Below are positions 32,743-44,105 of a stretch of DNA of 64,000 nucleotides, one piece after another (within the stretch, counting starts at the first letter, position 1; every line of letters starts with the position of its first letter). The stretch spans positions 3,939,001 through 4,003,000 of the forward strand of contig NZ_CP137573.1 in assembly GCF_033343995.1 (NCBI RefSeq), written 5' to 3'. The position numbers and the translations under genes are program-made. This DNA comes from Streptomyces sp. HUAS YS2 (GTDB lineage Bacteria > Actinomycetota > Actinomycetes > Streptomycetales > Streptomycetaceae). Under the pieces are notes generated by a model. That model did no database searches. It saw only the letters and a program-made list of their open reading frames with translations, and had not been told where the DNA came from.

Positions 32743-34272
32743 GTGGCTCGAGACCGGCTGTACCCCGAGGCAGCATCGACAGGGCAGGTCGGCATGACAC
32801 TGTCACTGCGCTTCGCCGCGGGCTCGCACAAGGGCATGATCCGCGAGGGCAACGAGGACTCCGGCTACGCCGGGCCCCGGCTGCTCGCCATCGCCGACGG
32901 CATGGGTGGCCAGGCCGCCGGTGAGGTCGCCTCCTCGGAGGTGATCTCGACGCTCGTCCAGCTCGACGACGACGTCCCCGGCTCCGACCCCCTGACCTCG
33001 CTCGGCACCGCCGTGCAGCGGGCCAACGACCAGCTGCGCATGATGGTCGAGGAGGACCCGCAGCTGGAGGGCATGGGCACCACGCTCACCGCCCTGCTGT
33101 GGACCGGTCAGCGCCTCGGCCTCGTGCACGTCGGCGACTCCCGCGCGTACCTGCTGCGCGACGGTGTGCTGACGCAGATCACGCAGGACCACACCTGGGT
33201 GCAGCGGCTCGTCGACGAGGGCCGCATCACCGAGGAGGAGGCCACCACCCACCCGCAGAGGTCGCTCCTCATGCGGGCGCTGGGCAGTGGCGACCACGTC
33301 GAGCCCGATCTCTCGATCCGCGAGGTCCGTGCCGGCGACCGGTACCTGATCTGCTCCGACGGCCTGTCCGGCGTGGTGTCCCACCAGACCCTGGAGGACA
33401 CCCTCGCCAGCTACCAGGGCCCGCAGGAGACCGTGCAGGAGCTGATCCAGCTCGCGCTGCGTGGCGGCGGCCCGGACAACATCACCTGCATCGTCGCCGA
33501 CGTCCTCGACACCGACTCCGGCGACACCCTCGCCGGCCGGCTGAGCGACACCCCGGTCGTCGTGGGCGCGGTCGCGGAGAACCAGGCGCCGCTCGGCGAC
33601 GGCGGGGCCATGCAGACCCCGGCCGGCCGTGCGTCCAGCCTCGGCCGTCCGCCGCAGGTCCAGCCGCCCGCCGGGGGCTTCGGCCCGCCCGGCAGCGGCG
33701 ACGACCACGGCTACGGCGGCATGCCGCCGCAGGGCTCGTTCGGCGCCTACACGGACGACGACTTCGCCAAGCCGCGCACCGGCCGGAAGTGGCTCAAGCG
33801 CTCGTTCTTCCTCATCCTGGCCGTCGGCGTCGTCGGCGGCGCCCTGTACGGCGGCCACCGCTGGACGCAGACGCAGTACTACGTCGGCTCCAAGGACGAG
33901 CACGTGGCGCTGTACCGCGGCATCAGCCAGGACCTGGCGTGGGTGAAACTCTCGGACGTCGAGAAGGACCACCCCGAGATCGAACTCAAGTACCTGCCGC
34001 AGTACCAGCGCAAGCAGGTCGAGGAGACCATCGCGGGCGGCAGCCTCGGCAAGGCGCAGGCCAAGATCGAGCAGCTGGCGACGCAGGCCTCGGCGTGCAA
34101 GAAGCAGGAACAGCGCAAGGCGGCCGCCGACGCGGCGACCGACAAGGCGACCACCCCGCCGCCCTCCGACGGCACCACCCCCGCAACCAAGCCCACCACA
34201 GCAGCTCCCTCCCCGGGCCCCACCCTCTCGGAGGAGGAGCAGAAGCTGGCCTCGAACTGCGGCAAGCAGTAA
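32743..34272 (+). CDS. pstP: PP2C-type Ser/Thr protein phosphatase PstP
   Basis: The 509-residue protein has an N-terminal PP2C domain with the metal-binding motifs GNEDSGY, IADGMGG, HVGDSRAYL, CSDGLSG and GGGPDNIT, a Gly/Pro-rich linker, one membrane helix near 352-372, and a Thr/Pro-rich extracytoplasmic tail. It reverses phosphorylation by PknB-type kinases. GTG 32743 has GGAGGG 8 nt upstream; GTG 32734 and ATG 32794 (start of similarity) are alternatives. The gene belongs to the conserved fha-pstP-rodA-pbpA-pknB cluster. Confidence 0.92.
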   Translation: MARDRLYPEAASTGQVGMTLSLRFAAGSHKGMIREGNEDSGYAGPRLLAIADGMGGQAAGEVASSEVISTLVQLDDDVPGSDPLTSLGTAVQRANDQLRMMVEEDPQLEGMGTTLTALLWTGQRLGLVHVGDSRAYLLRDGVLTQITQDHTWVQRLVDEGRITEEEATTHPQRSLLMRALGSGDHVEPDLSIREVRAGDRYLICSDGLSGVVSHQTLEDTLASYQGPQETVQELIQLALRGGGPDNITCIVADVLDTDSGDTLAGRLSDTPVVVGAVAENQAPLGDGGAMQTPAGRASSLGRPPQVQPPAGGFGPPGSGDDHGYGGMPPQGSFGAYTDDDFAKPRTGRKWLKRSFFLILAVGVVGGALYGGHRWTQTQYYVGSKDEHVALYRGISQDLAWVKLSDVEKDHPEIELKYLPQYQRKQVEETIAGGSLGKAQAKIEQLATQASACKKQEQRKAAADAATDKATTPPPSDGTTPATKPTTAAPSPGPTLSEEEQKLASNCGKQ

Positions 34273-34299
34273 GCGCCCGTAGGGGGGCCTTTCACCACC

Positions 34300-35730
34300 A
34301 TGAGCGTTGTCACCAACACGACCACCATCGGCGCCATCGAGGCGCCGAGCCGCCGCAACACCGAGCTGTGGCTGCTCGGCTTCGCCGTCGCCATCCCGGT
34401 GTTCGCCTACCTCAACGTCGGCCTGGCCATCGACGGCAAGATGCCGCCGGGCATGCTCGGCTACGGAGCGGGGCTGGCCCTGCTGGCGGGTGTGGCCCAT
34501 CTCGTGGTGCGCAAGTTCGCCCCGTACGCGGACCCGCTGCTGCTGCCGCTCGCGACGCTGCTGAACGGCCTGGGCCTGGTGCTGATCTGGCGCCTGGACC
34601 AGTCGCCGCGCATCATCGCCCGGTACGACACGTTCACGCCGGACGCGCCCAAGCAGATGATGTACTCGGCGATCGGCGTCGCGATGTTCGTGGGCGTGAT
34701 GCTGCTGCTGAAGGACCACCGTGTCCTGCAGCGCTACACGTACATCTCCATGGCGGCGGCCCTGGTCCTGCTGCTGCTGCCGCTCGTGCCGGGCCTGGGC
34801 GCCGACGTCTTCGGCGCCAAGATCTGGATCAACATCGGCGGCTTCTCCATTCAGCCCGGTGAGTTCGCCAAACTCGTCCTGGCCGTGTTCTTCTCCGGCT
34901 ATCTCATGGTGAAACGGGACGCGCTGGCGCTGGCCAGCCGCCGCTTCATGGGCCTCTACCTGCCGCGCGGCCGCGACCTCGGTCCGATCCTGACCATCTG
35001 GGCCGTCAGCCTGCTGATCCTGGTCTTCGAGAACGACCTCGGAACCTCGCTGCTGTTCTTCGGCATGTTCGTGATCATGCTGTACGTGGCCACCGAGCGG
35101 ACCAGCTGGGTCGTCATGGGTCTGCTGATGTCCACCGCGGGCGCGGTCGTCGTCGGCTCCACGGCCAGCCACGTGCAGTCCCGTGTCGCCGCCTGGCTCG
35201 ACCCCTTCGGCTGTCTGAAGACGGCCCCCGAGGGCTCGAACATGGCGGCCGCCTGCGACCAGATGACGCAGGTCCTGATGTCCTTCGGTTCCGGCGGCAT
35301 CCTCGGTACCGGCCTCGGCCAGGGCAACTCCGACCTCATCGGCTTCGCCGCCAACTCCGACTTCATCTTCGCCACCGTCGGCGAGGAGCTCGGCCTCGCC
35401 GGTGTGATGGCCTTCCTGCTCCTCTACGGCCTGATCATCGAGCGCGGCGTGCGCACGGCCCTGGCCGCCCGCGACCCGTTCGGCAAGCTGCTCGCGATGG
35501 GCCTGTCCGGCGCCTTCGCGCTGCAGATCTTCGTCGTCGCCGGCGGTGTCATGGGCCTCATCCCGCTCACCGGTATGACCATGCCGTTCCTCGCGTACGG
35601 CGGTTCCTCCGTGATCGCGAACTGGGCGCTGATCGGTGTGCTGATCCGCATCAGCGACACCGCCCGCCGCCCGGCGCCCGCCCCCGCCCCGTCCCCCGAC
35701 GCCGAGATGACCCAGGTGGTCCGACCGTGA
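34300..35730 (+). CDS. rodA: RodA/FtsW/SpoVE SEDS-family glycosyltransferase
   Basis: The 476-residue polytopic protein has about ten helices and the SEDS signatures GADVFGAKIWINIGGFSIQP, QPGEFAKLVLAVF, GTGLGQGNSD and PLTGMTMPFLAYGGSSVIAN. SEDS proteins polymerise lipid II into glycan strands with a class B penicillin-binding protein, here encoded directly downstream with a GTGA overlap. The pair probably serves tip extension or sporulation septation rather than the main division SEDS protein FtsW, which lies elsewhere. Confidence 0.93.
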   Translation: MSVVTNTTTIGAIEAPSRRNTELWLLGFAVAIPVFAYLNVGLAIDGKMPPGMLGYGAGLALLAGVAHLVVRKFAPYADPLLLPLATLLNGLGLVLIWRLDQSPRIIARYDTFTPDAPKQMMYSAIGVAMFVGVMLLLKDHRVLQRYTYISMAAALVLLLLPLVPGLGADVFGAKIWINIGGFSIQPGEFAKLVLAVFFSGYLMVKRDALALASRRFMGLYLPRGRDLGPILTIWAVSLLILVFENDLGTSLLFFGMFVIMLYVATERTSWVVMGLLMSTAGAVVVGSTASHVQSRVAAWLDPFGCLKTAPEGSNMAAACDQMTQVLMSFGSGGILGTGLGQGNSDLIGFAANSDFIFATVGEELGLAGVMAFLLLYGLIIERGVRTALAARDPFGKLLAMGLSGAFALQIFVVAGGVMGLIPLTGMTMPFLAYGGSSVIANWALIGVLIRISDTARRPAPAPAPSPDAEMTQVVRP

Positions 35731-37193
35731 ACAAGCCCCTGCGCCGGGTCGCGATCTTCTGCGGCCTCCTGGTCCTCGCGCTGCTCATCCGCGACAACTG
35801 GCTCCAGTACGTCCGCGCCGAAGAGCTGAACACGCACCCGAAGAACAAGCGGGTCACCATCGAGCGGTACGCGCACGAGCGCGGCAACATCATCGTCGAC
35901 GGCAAGCCGATCACCGGCTCCGTCGACACCAAGGACCCGTACTACGCGTTCAAGCGGACGTACACCGACGGCCCCATGTGGGCCCCGGTCACCGGCTACG
36001 CCTCGCAGGCCTTCGGCGCCACGCAGATCGAGTCCATCGAGGACGGCATCCTCACCGGCAACGACGACCGGCTGTTCTTCGACCGCACCCTGTCGATGTT
36101 CACCGGTGAGAAGAAGACCGGCGGCGACGTCATCACCACCCTGAACGGCGCCGCCCAGCGGGCCGCCTACGAGGGCCTGGGCGACAAGAAGGGCGCCGTC
36201 GCCGCGATCGACCCGCAGACCGGCAAGATCCTCGCGCTCGCCTCCACCCCGTCGTACGACCCGTCGTCCTTCGCCGGCTACCACGACAAGGACTCCAAGG
36301 CCTGGAACGACCTGGAGGAGGACCCGGACAAGCCGAAGCTGAACCGCGCCCTGCGCGAGATCTACCCGCCCGGCTCCGTGTTCAAGGTCGTCACCGCCGC
36401 CGCCGCGCTGGAGAACGGCAAGGTCACCGACATCGACGCGGCCACAGAAACCCCCGAGCCGTACAAGATCCCGCTGTCCACGAAGAACATGAAGAACCAC
36501 GCCTCCGGCTGCAAGGACGCCAGCCTGAAGCGGGCTCTCGAGGTCTCCTGCAACTCCGTGTTCGCCAAGCTCGGCGACGAGGTCGGCCGGGACAAGATGG
36601 TCGAGATGGCCGAGAAGTTCGGCTTCAACAAGGAGCAGTTCATCCCGGTCCGCGCAGTCTCCTCCGTCTACGACAAGAACATGGACCGCGGCGGAAACGC
36701 GCTCTCGTCGATCGGTCAGTTCAACACGGCGACCACCCCGCTCCAGATGGCCATGGTCGCGGCCGGCATCGCCAACGACGGCAAGCTCATGAAGCCGTAC
36801 ATGATCGACCAGCTGCGCGCCCCGAATGTGGACATCGTCACCCAGAACGAGCCGGAGGAGCTGAGCCGGCCGGTCTCGGCGGAGAACGCCCAGCTGCTCC
36901 AGGCGATGATGGAGAGCGTCGTCACGAACGGCACCGGCTCCAAGGCCGACGTGAACATGCCGGGCGTGCGGGTCGGCGGCAAGACGGGTACCGCCCAGCA
37001 CGGCGAGAAGAACAAGGCCCGTCCCTACGCCTGGTTCATCTCGTACGCGAAGACCGACTCCGGCTCCCCGGTCGCCGTCGCCGTCATCGTCGAGGACGAC
37101 GCCGGCACCGACCGTGAGGACATCAGCGGCGGCGGCCTCGCGGCTCCGATCGCCCGAGATGTGATGAAGGCGGTTCTGAAGAGCAGAAGCTGA
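35727..37193 (+). CDS. pbpA: Class B penicillin-binding protein PbpA
   Basis: The 488-residue transpeptidase has an N-terminal membrane anchor (8-22), a short non-catalytic domain, and the penicillin-binding triad: SVFK with nucleophile S217 and K220, SCN at 274-276, and KTG at 419-421. It crosslinks peptidoglycan together with the SEDS protein RodA, whose stop it overlaps (GTGA). The gene is followed by a 152-nt gap before pknB, which may contain a separate promoter. Confidence 0.94.
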   Translation: MNKPLRRVAIFCGLLVLALLIRDNWLQYVRAEELNTHPKNKRVTIERYAHERGNIIVDGKPITGSVDTKDPYYAFKRTYTDGPMWAPVTGYASQAFGATQIESIEDGILTGNDDRLFFDRTLSMFTGEKKTGGDVITTLNGAAQRAAYEGLGDKKGAVAAIDPQTGKILALASTPSYDPSSFAGYHDKDSKAWNDLEEDPDKPKLNRALREIYPPGSVFKVVTAAAALENGKVTDIDAATETPEPYKIPLSTKNMKNHASGCKDASLKRALEVSCNSVFAKLGDEVGRDKMVEMAEKFGFNKEQFIPVRAVSSVYDKNMDRGGNALSSIGQFNTATTPLQMAMVAAGIANDGKLMKPYMIDQLRAPNVDIVTQNEPEELSRPVSAENAQLLQAMMESVVTNGTGSKADVNMPGVRVGGKTGTAQHGEKNKARPYAWFISYAKTDSGSPVAVAVIVEDDAGTDREDISGGGLAAPIARDVMKAVLKSRS

Positions 37194-37345
37194 CCGCAGG
37201 CCGGGCACGGTCGGATACCGGTCAGGTATCAGGTGCCGGACACGGGCGGAACGCCTTCCCATGGCCGGTACCGTATGCGCGAACAGCTATACCGCCGGAC
37301 CACGCACGGGTGCGGTCGGGACAGACGGAGAGGGCTGGAATAGCT

Positions 37346-39361
<2,016 letters not shown>

Positions 39362-39381
39362 CACCCGCGGTCACGGACACC

Positions 39382-39423
39382 ACGCGTAGGGCCCGCCTCC
39401 TCCGGGAGGCGGGCCCTACGCGT
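39382..39423. terminator. Bidirectional terminator between pknB and the sortase cluster
   Basis: A perfect 19-bp inverted repeat (39382-39400 and 39405-39423) with loop TCCG separates convergent pknB and the first sortase gene. Confidence 0.83.
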
Positions 39424-39463
39424 TCGTGCGTGCCGTCGGCGGAACTCCGCTTCGCGCGTGCCG

Positions 39464-40138
39464 TCAGCGGAGCTCCGCCGGGGGTGTCCGCGTGTTGTCG
39501 ACCTTCTCGGTGCGCTCGAGTTCGCCCCAGACGATGAAGCGGTAGTCCGAGGTGTACATCGGGGTGCAGGTCGTCAGGGTGATGTAGCGGCCGGGCTTCT
39601 TCTTGCCGGACTGTTTGGGGACGGGCTGGAGGACCTCGACGTTGTACTTGGTCGTCTGCGGCATGGTCTTGAAGACCTTGTAGACGTACCAGGTGTCCTT
39701 CGACTCGAAGACGATCGAGTCCCCGGTCTTCAGCTTGTGGATGTTGTGGAACTTCGCGCCGTGGCCGTCGCGGTGCGCGGCGAGCGTGAAGTTGCCCTGC
39801 TTGTCCTGCGGGAGGGCCGACTTGACCGGGTCGGTGTAGTAGCCGGCGACGCCGTTGTTCAGGGTCTTGGTGGCCGTGCCCTGCTTGACGAGTATCTCGC
39901 CGTTGCCCATCGCCGGGACGTGCAGGAAGCCGATGCCGTCCTTGGTGTCCAGCGCGCCAGGGCCGCCGGCCCAGCGGTCGCGGACGTGGGAGGCGTCCTT
40001 GTCGGCCGCCTGGTCGGCGAGCACGTTCGTCCACCACAGCGAGTAGACGACGAACAGGCCGAGCAACACCCCGCCCGTGATGAGCAGTTCACCGAAGACA
40101 CTGATGGCGCCGGCAATCCGGTCGCGCGCACGTGACAC
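39464..40138 (-). CDS. srtE: Class E sortase (copy 1)
   Basis: The 224-residue protein has an N-terminal membrane helix (15-33) and a sortase beta barrel with the catalytic triad H122 (AAHRDGHG), C191 (TLTTC) and R200. Class E sortases in Streptomyces anchor chaplins and other LAXTG-type surface proteins and are needed for aerial hyphae. It starts 15 nt after the second sortase gene and probably shares its transcript. Confidence 0.92.
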   Translation of the reverse strand: MSRARDRIAGAISVFGELLITGGVLLGLFVVYSLWWTNVLADQAADKDASHVRDRWAGGPGALDTKDGIGFLHVPAMGNGEILVKQGTATKTLNNGVAGYYTDPVKSALPQDKQGNFTLAAHRDGHGAKFHNIHKLKTGDSIVFESKDTWYVYKVFKTMPQTTKYNVEVLQPVPKQSGKKKPGRYITLTTCTPMYTSDYRFIVWGELERTEKVDNTRTPPAELR

Positions 40139-40153
40139 TGTGTCGTCTTCCTC

Positions 40154-41275
40154 TCAGCCTACGAGCGCGTCCGGTTTCCCCTTGCTGCGCGGGCGTTCCT
40201 CGACCATCTTCCCCCACACGATCATCCGGTAGGTGCTCGTGAACTCGGGGGTGCAGGTGGTCAGTGTGATGTATCGGCCCGGCCTGGTGAACCCCGACCC
40301 CCGCGGAACGGGTTCGATCACGGAGACGTTCGACGGCGAGGTCTGCGGCAGGACGCTCGCCATCTCGTACGTGTAGTACGCGTCCTGGGTCTCCACGACG
40401 ATCGGATCGCCGGGCTCCAGCCGGTTGATGTACCGGAACGGCTCGCCGTGCGTGTTCCGGTGGCCGGCCACCGCGAAGTTGCCCTGCTTGTCCGACGGCA
40501 TGGCCGTCTTGAGCCTGCCCTCGCCGTAGTGGCCGACCATGCCGCGGTCCAGGACCTTCGGCTTGCTGATGCCCTCGGCGATCGGCACGACGACGTCGAG
40601 CTTGGGGATGTACATGATGGCGAAGCCCTGGCCCGGTTCGAACGCGTCCGGCTTGCGGCCCTTCGCCCAGTCGTCCGCGATCCGGTTCTTCGCGGTGTCG
40701 GCCTCCTGCCCGGCCCGGACGTTGGTCCACCACAGCTGGTACGTGACGAACAGCAGCATCACGACGCCGAAGGTGATGAACAGCTCGCCCACGACCCGGC
40801 TGGCGACGACGCCCACGCTGTCCTTGCGGGCGCGTGCGGCCCTGCGGGCCTCCACCCGGGACATCGGGCGGCCGGGCTCCTGCGCGGCCGCTGGAGCGGC
40901 CGTTGCGGCCCGCCGGCCGCGTCCCTTCGCCGCCCTGCGGCGCTCGGCCCGGCCGGGACCTGGGTCCGAGGGGGGCGGCAGCGGGGGCTCGACGGTCCGC
41001 AGCGCGACGGTCTCGTCGTCCCGCACGCCCTCGGGGACGTACGCGGCGGGGTCCGGCTCGGGGACGTACGCCGGTTCGTACGTGTACGGGTCCTCGGCCG
41101 GTATCGGCTCGTACGGCGCCGCCGGCGGCGCCGGCTCCTGCGGGTACCCGTACGGGTCCGCGTACCCGCCGCCGTCCGCGTACCCGCCGCCGTCCCCGTA
41201 CGGCTGCTCGTGAGCCCGCTCCGCTTCCGGGCCCGACGGGTTCGTCGCCCGGAACCAGGGCGAGCCCGTCGTCAC
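40154..41275 (-). CDS. srtE: Class E sortase (copy 2) with long cytoplasmic N-terminus
   Basis: The 373-residue protein has a ~160-residue cytoplasmic Pro/Tyr/Gly-rich region including the short repeats GDGGGYADGGGYAD, then a membrane helix, then a sortase domain with H272 (AVAGHRNTHG), C341 (TLTTC) and R350. GTG 41275 overlaps the pabA stop (GTGA). The catalytic part is close to copy 1, but the N-terminal extension is much longer, so the two may be placed or regulated differently. Confidence 0.91.
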   Translation of the reverse strand: MTTGSPWFRATNPSGPEAERAHEQPYGDGGGYADGGGYADPYGYPQEPAPPAAPYEPIPAEDPYTYEPAYVPEPDPAAYVPEGVRDDETVALRTVEPPLPPPSDPGPGRAERRRAAKGRGRRAATAAPAAAQEPGRPMSRVEARRAARARKDSVGVVASRVVGELFITFGVVMLLFVTYQLWWTNVRAGQEADTAKNRIADDWAKGRKPDAFEPGQGFAIMYIPKLDVVVPIAEGISKPKVLDRGMVGHYGEGRLKTAMPSDKQGNFAVAGHRNTHGEPFRYINRLEPGDPIVVETQDAYYTYEMASVLPQTSPSNVSVIEPVPRGSGFTRPGRYITLTTCTPEFTSTYRMIVWGKMVEERPRSKGKPDALVG

Positions 41276-41910
41276 GCGACGGCCTTGCCCACCACCGGCG
41301 CGAGCCCGGCCGAGCGGCCCACCGCGCCTTCGTCGCCGCACTGCGCCAGCCAGTTGGCGAGCATCAGATGGCCGTGCTCGGTCAGCACCGACTCCGGGTG
41401 GAACTGCACGCCCTCCACCGCGAATTCGCGGTGCCGCAGGCCCATGATGATGCCGTCCTCGGTGCGCGCCGTGACCTCCAGCTCGGCCGGCAGGTCCGCC
41501 GGCTCCGCCGCCAGCGAGTGGTACCGGGTCGCCGTGAACGGCGACGGCAGGCCCGCGAAGACGCCCTTGCCCTCGTGCGTGACCGGGGAGGTCTTGCCGT
41601 GCAGCAGCTCGGGGGCCCGGTCCACGACGCCGCCGTACGCGACCGCCATCGACTGCATGCCCAGGCAGACGCCGAACACCGGCACGCCCGTCGCGGCGCA
41701 GTGCCGCACCATGTCGATGCAGACCCCGGCCTGCTCCGGCGCGCCCGGGCCGGGGGACAGCAGGACGCCGTCGAAGCCGTCCTGGGCGTGCTCCAGGGCC
41801 ACCTCGTCGTTGCGGAGAACCTCGCACTCCGCGCCGAGCTGGTACAGGTACTGGACGAGGTTGAAGACGAAGCTGTCGTAGTTGTCGACGACGAGAATCC
41901 GTGCGCTCAC
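41272..41910 (-). CDS. pabA: Glutamine amidotransferase, anthranilate/aminodeoxychorismate synthase component II
   Basis: The 212-residue class I amidotransferase has NYDSFVFNLVQYL at the N-terminus, the oxyanion segment LSPGPGAPEQAG, the nucleophile in FGVCLGMQ (C82), and the His-Glu pair in QFHPES. It supplies ammonia from glutamine to a chorismate-aminating partner for folate or tryptophan. No component I gene is nearby. The gene is embedded in the sortase cluster with GTGA overlaps on both sides, as in other Streptomyces. Confidence 0.9.
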   Translation of the reverse strand: MSARILVVDNYDSFVFNLVQYLYQLGAECEVLRNDEVALEHAQDGFDGVLLSPGPGAPEQAGVCIDMVRHCAATGVPVFGVCLGMQSMAVAYGGVVDRAPELLHGKTSPVTHEGKGVFAGLPSPFTATRYHSLAAEPADLPAELEVTARTEDGIIMGLRHREFAVEGVQFHPESVLTEHGHLMLANWLAQCGDEGAVGRSAGLAPVVGKAVA

Positions 41911-42068
41911 TGGCCGTCCACCGTCACATCGTTGAACGGAAGCAGCGGCTCCGCCCAGGGGAACACGTACTGGAAGAGCACGTAGACCGCCGCGAGGATC
42001 AGTACGAGCGAGATGATCGCCCGCACCCACGCATTGCCCGGCAGATGCCGCCAGATCCAGCCGTACAT
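41907..42068 (-). CDS. Small single-TM protein
   Basis: The 53-residue protein starts MYGWIWRHLPGNAWVRAI and has one membrane helix (about 17-35), then a short polar tail. Its stop overlaps the pabA start by GTGA, which supports translation. I recognise it only as a small membrane protein commonly found beside pabA in Streptomyces; no function can be given. Confidence 0.72.
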   Translation of the reverse strand: MYGWIWRHLPGNAWVRAIISLVLILAAVYVLFQYVFPWAEPLLPFNDVTVDGQ

Positions 42069-42160
42069 GACGTCTGCCGGTCCTTCCGTGAGTTCTGTGG
42101 TGCTGTGGTCCCGATGGTCCTCGACGGCACCAGGGTAAAGGGCGAAGGCGCCCGGTTGGG

Positions 42161-42871
42161 TCAGCTGTTCAAAGCCGCGGGTCTGCCCTTCGTCACAGGC
42201 TGGGTGGCGTCGAGATGGGCCCAGACGATCAGCCGGTGGCTGCTGCCCCACTCGGGCTCGCAGGTCGTCAGTGTCAGGTAGCGGCCGGGGCCGTCGAATC
42301 CGGACTTGCGCGGCACCGGGTCGATCACGCCGGTGTCGGTGGGCACGGTGCGGTACGGCTTCTTCGTGATCCGGTACGTGAACCAGGTCGTCCCGTCCGT
42401 CAGGACGACCGCGTCCCCGGTGCGGAGCTTCGGGACGTCCTTGAAGGGGTCCCCGTACGTGCGGCGGTGGCCGGCGACCGCGAAGTTGCCGGTGTCGCCG
42501 AGGCGGGCGGAGCCGGTGTAGTGGCCGAGGCCCTTCTTGAGCGTGCCGGCCTTCGTGCCCTCCAGGACCGGCCAGTCCCAGTCCGCCCCGAAGCGGGGGA
42601 CGTACATGACGGCGAGGCCCTTGCCGTCACGGTACGCGGGCGGCGGCGGGGTCGCGGGCGCCCGGGGGCTTCCGGCGGTGGGCACCGGGGGGAGCACGGC
42701 CTCGCGGCCGACCCATTCGTCCTGCAGGAGCCGGATCTGGCCGTCCATGGCCGCCTCGGCCTTCACGCCGGTCCAGAACATCAGGTAGCAGACGAAGAGG
42801 ACGATCACCGTCCCGGCGGTGATGCACAGCTCGCTGAAGGTCCTCACGATCAGTCGTACCGACAGCACCAC
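42161..42871 (-). CDS. srtE: Class E sortase (copy 3)
   Basis: The 236-residue protein has an N-terminal membrane helix (12-33), a Pro-rich spacer (60-80), and a sortase domain with H135 (AVAGHRRTYG), C204 (TLTTC) and R213. It is separated from the other two sortases by pabA and a small membrane-protein gene and follows the DUF881 gene by 37 nt. GTG 42871 and the adjacent GTG 42868 are both possible starts. Confidence 0.89.
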   Translation of the reverse strand: MVLSVRLIVRTFSELCITAGTVIVLFVCYLMFWTGVKAEAAMDGQIRLLQDEWVGREAVLPPVPTAGSPRAPATPPPPAYRDGKGLAVMYVPRFGADWDWPVLEGTKAGTLKKGLGHYTGSARLGDTGNFAVAGHRRTYGDPFKDVPKLRTGDAVVLTDGTTWFTYRITKKPYRTVPTDTGVIDPVPRKSGFDGPGRYLTLTTCEPEWGSSHRLIVWAHLDATQPVTKGRPAALNS

Positions 42872-42908
42872 CGGACCCCCAGGGGATGCGCGCCCGAGCG
42901 GCCTCGCG

Positions 42909-43676
42909 TCAGCGGCTCGGCTTGGCGTAGTGGAGATCCACTGTGCCGGAGTAGCCCGGCAGAGTCACCGTCTCGTGCTCGTCGACTTTCCAGCCGAGGC
43001 CGTAGGCCTTCACGTACAGCTGGTAGTTCTGCAGCGCAGGGGAGGCGTTCAGCGCCTTGTCGAGCGCGGCCCGGTCGCCCACGGCGGTGATCTTGTACGG
43101 GGGCGAGTAGACGCGGCCCTGGAGGATCAGGGTGTTGCCGACGCAGCGCACGGCGCTGGTCGAGATGAGCCGCTGGTCCATGACCTTGACGCCGGTGGCG
43201 CCGCCCTTCCACAGGGCGTTCACGACGGCCTGGAGGTCCTGCTGGTGGATGACCAGGTCGTTGGCCTGGGGTTCCGGGTAGCCGGGGGCCGCCTGGGCGT
43301 TCGGCGGGGCGTCGTCGAGCGTGACGGTCAGGCCCGGGCCGGTGACCTTCGTGGTGCCGGCCGCGGCCTCCAGGGCGTGCAGCTTCGCGTCCTCGGCCGT
43401 GGTGGAGCCGTCGTCGCGGCGGGCGAGGGCGTCGACCTGGTCGCGTACGGCGGCGGTCGACTCGTCGAGCTCCCCGTTGCGGTGGCTGCGCTCCTCGATC
43501 AGGTCGGACAGGCGCAGCAGCGAGGCGTCCGTGCGGATGTTGGTGCCCTTGGCGGTGTTGAAACTCGTGACGAAGATCAGACCGGCGAGCGCGAAGACGG
43601 CAGCCGTCAGCACGCGGACCGGGCTCCAGCGTGGGCTGCGCCCCGGTCCGCCGGAAGAGTCGGCGGAATTGCTCAA
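42909..43676 (-). CDS. DUF881-family membrane-anchored protein
   Basis: The 255-residue protein has one N-terminal membrane helix (about 23-42, RVLTAAVFALAGLIFVTSFN), a coiled-coil-prone stretch with heptads of Leu/Arg/Glu, and the DUF881 domain containing TGPGLTVTLDDAP and a C-terminal NYQLYVKAYG region. The start is probably TTG 43676, as no upstream ATG or GTG exists. DUF881 proteins sit beside crgA in actinobacteria and may belong to the division machinery, but the role is not established. Confidence 0.83.
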   Translation of the reverse strand: MSNSADSSGGPGRSPRWSPVRVLTAAVFALAGLIFVTSFNTAKGTNIRTDASLLRLSDLIEERSHRNGELDESTAAVRDQVDALARRDDGSTTAEDAKLHALEAAAGTTKVTGPGLTVTLDDAPPNAQAAPGYPEPQANDLVIHQQDLQAVVNALWKGGATGVKVMDQRLISTSAVRCVGNTLILQGRVYSPPYKITAVGDRAALDKALNASPALQNYQLYVKAYGLGWKVDEHETVTLPGYSGTVDLHYAKPSR

Positions 43677-43813
43677 CGTACCCTGATCCCCTTCGGTGCC
43701 GCGGAACCACTACGCTAACTGACGCCCCGGGGGGCCGGTGGGCCTCCCACCCCTCCCGGCGCCAGCCCCCGTTCCCTGCGCGGTCACGCAGCGCATCGAC
43801 AGGAGAGTCCCTC

Positions 43814-44068
43814 GTGCCGAAGTCACGTATCCGCAAGAAGGCCGACTTCACGCCGCCGCCGGCGAAGCAGGCGACCAGCATCAAGCTGACCAGCAGCAGC
43901 TGGGTGGCGCCGGTGATGCTGGCCCTCTTCCTGATCGGCCTGGTGTGGATCGTCGTCTTCTACGTCACCGACGGCACCCTGCCCATCAAGTCCCTCAGGA
44001 ACTGGAACATCGTGGTGGGCTTCGGGTTCATCGCGGCCGGGTTCGGCGTCTCGACGCAGTGGAAGTAG
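43814..44068 (+). CDS. crgA: Cell-division inhibitor/regulator CrgA
   Basis: The 84-residue protein has a positively charged N-terminus (PKSRIRKKADFTPPP) and two membrane helices (about 30-50 and 64-80), the layout of CrgA. CrgA coordinates FtsZ-ring placement and growth of aerial hyphae in Streptomyces. GTG 43814 has AGGAGAG upstream. It is divergent from DUF881 and is followed by a DnaA-box cluster and a terminator. Confidence 0.94.
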   Translation: MPKSRIRKKADFTPPPAKQATSIKLTSSSWVAPVMLALFLIGLVWIVVFYVTDGTLPIKSLRNWNIVVGFGFIAAGFGVSTQWK

Positions 44069-44105
44069 CGGTTCGCCCACAGCGGCGTCAACCTCAGCCC
44101 TGAAC

